Source: Tyto alba (Eukaryota; Chordata; Aves; Strigiformes; Tytonidae). Taken from it: a stretch of 64,000 nucleotides of DNA. The stretch lies in assembly GCF_018691265.1 (NCBI RefSeq), contig NW_024881303.1, positions 13,881,777 through 13,945,776 on the forward strand, read 5' to 3'. The translations under genes were made by a program, and so were the position numbers. Every line of letters begins with the position of its first letter. Within the stretch, counting starts at the first letter, position 1. Below, one piece after another: positions 62,802 through 64,000 of this stretch. The notes under the pieces are model-generated. The model was given only the letters and a program-made list of their open reading frames with translations, had not been told where the DNA came from and did no database searches.

Positions 62802-63728
62802 ATGGAGTCGCTGTCAAAGGGCTCCATTTCCCCTGTTAAGCCAGAGGGTGATGTGCCTGGAAGATCGGCCAAGCAAGAGGGAGTTGGCAGGGTGACTGAA
62901 GAAAGAGCATGCAGTGCATCCACCACTGCATGTGTACCAGAAGTAGGAACTGATGAGGAGAGGAAACTCTCTGGAGATTTGACAATGAACAGTTACTCAA
63001 AATGCTGCAGTTCCAGTGAGGACAGCTTTGAGTTACAGTGTAGTGCAAGGTCAGAAACTAAAAACTTTGTTAAAAGCAAAAACAAGGATGAAGGTTATCG
63101 ATCCCATCGATCAAAGCACTGCCAGAAAGGGGGTGAAAAAATCCACAGACTGGAACACTTTTCTCTATATCCAGCAGAAGTGGGAAACGCAAGCCAAAAG
63201 CTCCAGAGGCAGAAGACGACTCACAAGAAGAGCAGTTCCTCTGCATCTGATTTGAGCTTGGTGAGTCAAGGATCATCAAGTTCATTGTCTGTTGTAGAAG
63301 AAAAATTAGAAGCTAAACTCAAATTCTCTCAATTTATTAATGAAGTTTCTTTCAGAGTGCTTGATCCCATGAGCCTGAGGGCATACAAAGCTGCTAAACT
63401 GAAAAATACTTTTCCGTCCAGTGTGAGAAGCCTAGATGATTTGCATATTAAGAGTAAGTCTCCTGAAAGCTGGAAAGAGAACATTCTAGATGGGAAAACC
63501 CACGAAGAAGCAGACTTAGAGAGACTGAGAAGTGACGACACTGTGGCTGGAACACAAACACGCAAATTAGAGAAATCGTTATCCCTGGATACAAGTCCCG
63601 CTCTCAGGTCACTTGATAATGATGCCTCATGCAGAACAAGATCTGGCTTGCCTGTAGAAATTACGATTTCTCAAAGCAAAGAAATGCCAGCCACAAAATC
63701 TGCATCTCTGCCTAGAAGTACAAGCATG
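62802..63728 (+). CDS. Serine-rich protein of unknown family, one coding exon (partial gene)
   Basis: The exon encodes 309 codons without interruption, far longer than chance in this AT-rich DNA. The product is hydrophilic, rich in Ser, Lys and Glu, and has no signal peptide or membrane segment. Features in order: a Ser/Cys patch at residues 64-75, a basic stretch (KSKNKDEGYRSHRSKH, 91-106), a serine-rich tract (144-163), a likely amphipathic helix EEKLEAKLKFSQFINEVSFRVL (166-187), and Ser/Arg segments such as SVRSLDDLHIKSKS and SLPRSTSM that resemble kinase or 14-3-3 sites. This suggests a largely disordered cytoplasmic scaffold or regulatory protein; that is inference. I do not recognise the family. 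The exon ends at ATG|GTGAGC, a strong donor in phase 0; reading on gives only 20 more codons. The start at 62802 is the first ATG after an in-frame TAA, but the protein could start in an earlier exon if the true acceptor lies within or just after ATGGAG. Later exons lie beyond the window. Confidence 0.72.
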
Positions 63729-64000
63729 GTGAGCTCTCTCTCAAATCACTTCTTTGGGTGGTATGTGACAAGTACTTGTGCATTAACGTGACTATCTGAG
63801 AAGTGTTTCTGTCTTCCTGGGTGGGCTCTTATCATGTACAGAAACTTTTTTCCAGGGTGGAACAAACATAGAGGGTTTATTTTAAGTAGCTGAAAAAACG
63901 CTCTAGGAGTTATGGAAGAAAAGAAAGACAGCATACAACTCCCTAGTCCTTTTACTTTGGTGTCTTAAAGGAAGACTTAATGAGATCAAACAAGAAAGGT
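63729..64000 (+). other. Start of intron after the serine-rich exon
   Basis: Begins with GTGAGC. No further exon is seen before the window ends. Confidence 0.6.

Noticed and set aside
63016..63565. Alternative frames on both strands within the serine-rich exon
   Set aside because: They overlap the 309-codon frame, which is longer and ends in a strong splice donor.

Overview
This is AT-rich vertebrate genomic DNA, almost certainly from a bird. The best indicators are the repeats. Several CR1 LINE copies end in the octamer-like ATTCTATGATTCTATGA tail. Several solo endogenous-retrovirus LTRs open with TGTCRTGGTTT on the plus strand, and all of them lie on the minus strand. There is no bacterial-style gene order, no RNA gene I can recognise and no CRISPR array. 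Species and chromosome cannot be read from the sequence.

Layout. Positions 1-62,600 are intergenic or intronic DNA. They hold CR1 pieces (8,164-8,220; 16,005-17,118; 27,635-29,030; 38,365-39,760; 41,151-42,018), an older CR1-like reverse transcriptase scrap (2,343-2,405) and an L2-like reverse transcriptase scrap (about 56,079-56,280). They also hold LTRs or LTR relics at 5,464-6,075, 12,780-13,841, 16,032-16,602, 21,168-about 21,560, 23,489-23,521, 32,172-32,989 (less certain) and 51,114-51,965. Many A/T homopolymers of 16-42 bases and a few microsatellites are scattered through it. Short direct repeats bracket five of the LTRs, so these can be read as individual insertion events, including one LTR inserted into a CR1.

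Gene content. The one convincing protein-coding segment is a plus-strand, serine-rich exon of 309 codons at 62,802-63,728. It ends in a clean splice donor and must continue beyond the right edge. I do not recognise the protein. A short exon-like unit (acceptor, Kozak ATG, 14 codons, donor) lies at 35,978-36,030 and is only a candidate. All other open frames longer than 60 codons look like shadows, transposon remains or chance frames. The few that look slightly protein-like are flagged as unassigned.

No new biological system is evident. The most rewarding observations are the 33-bp LTR relic that kept perfect target-site duplications, the nested LTR/CR1 pair, the CR1 with a large internal deletion that still carries ORF1 and endonuclease pieces, and the lone in-frame stop just before the serine-rich coding exon.
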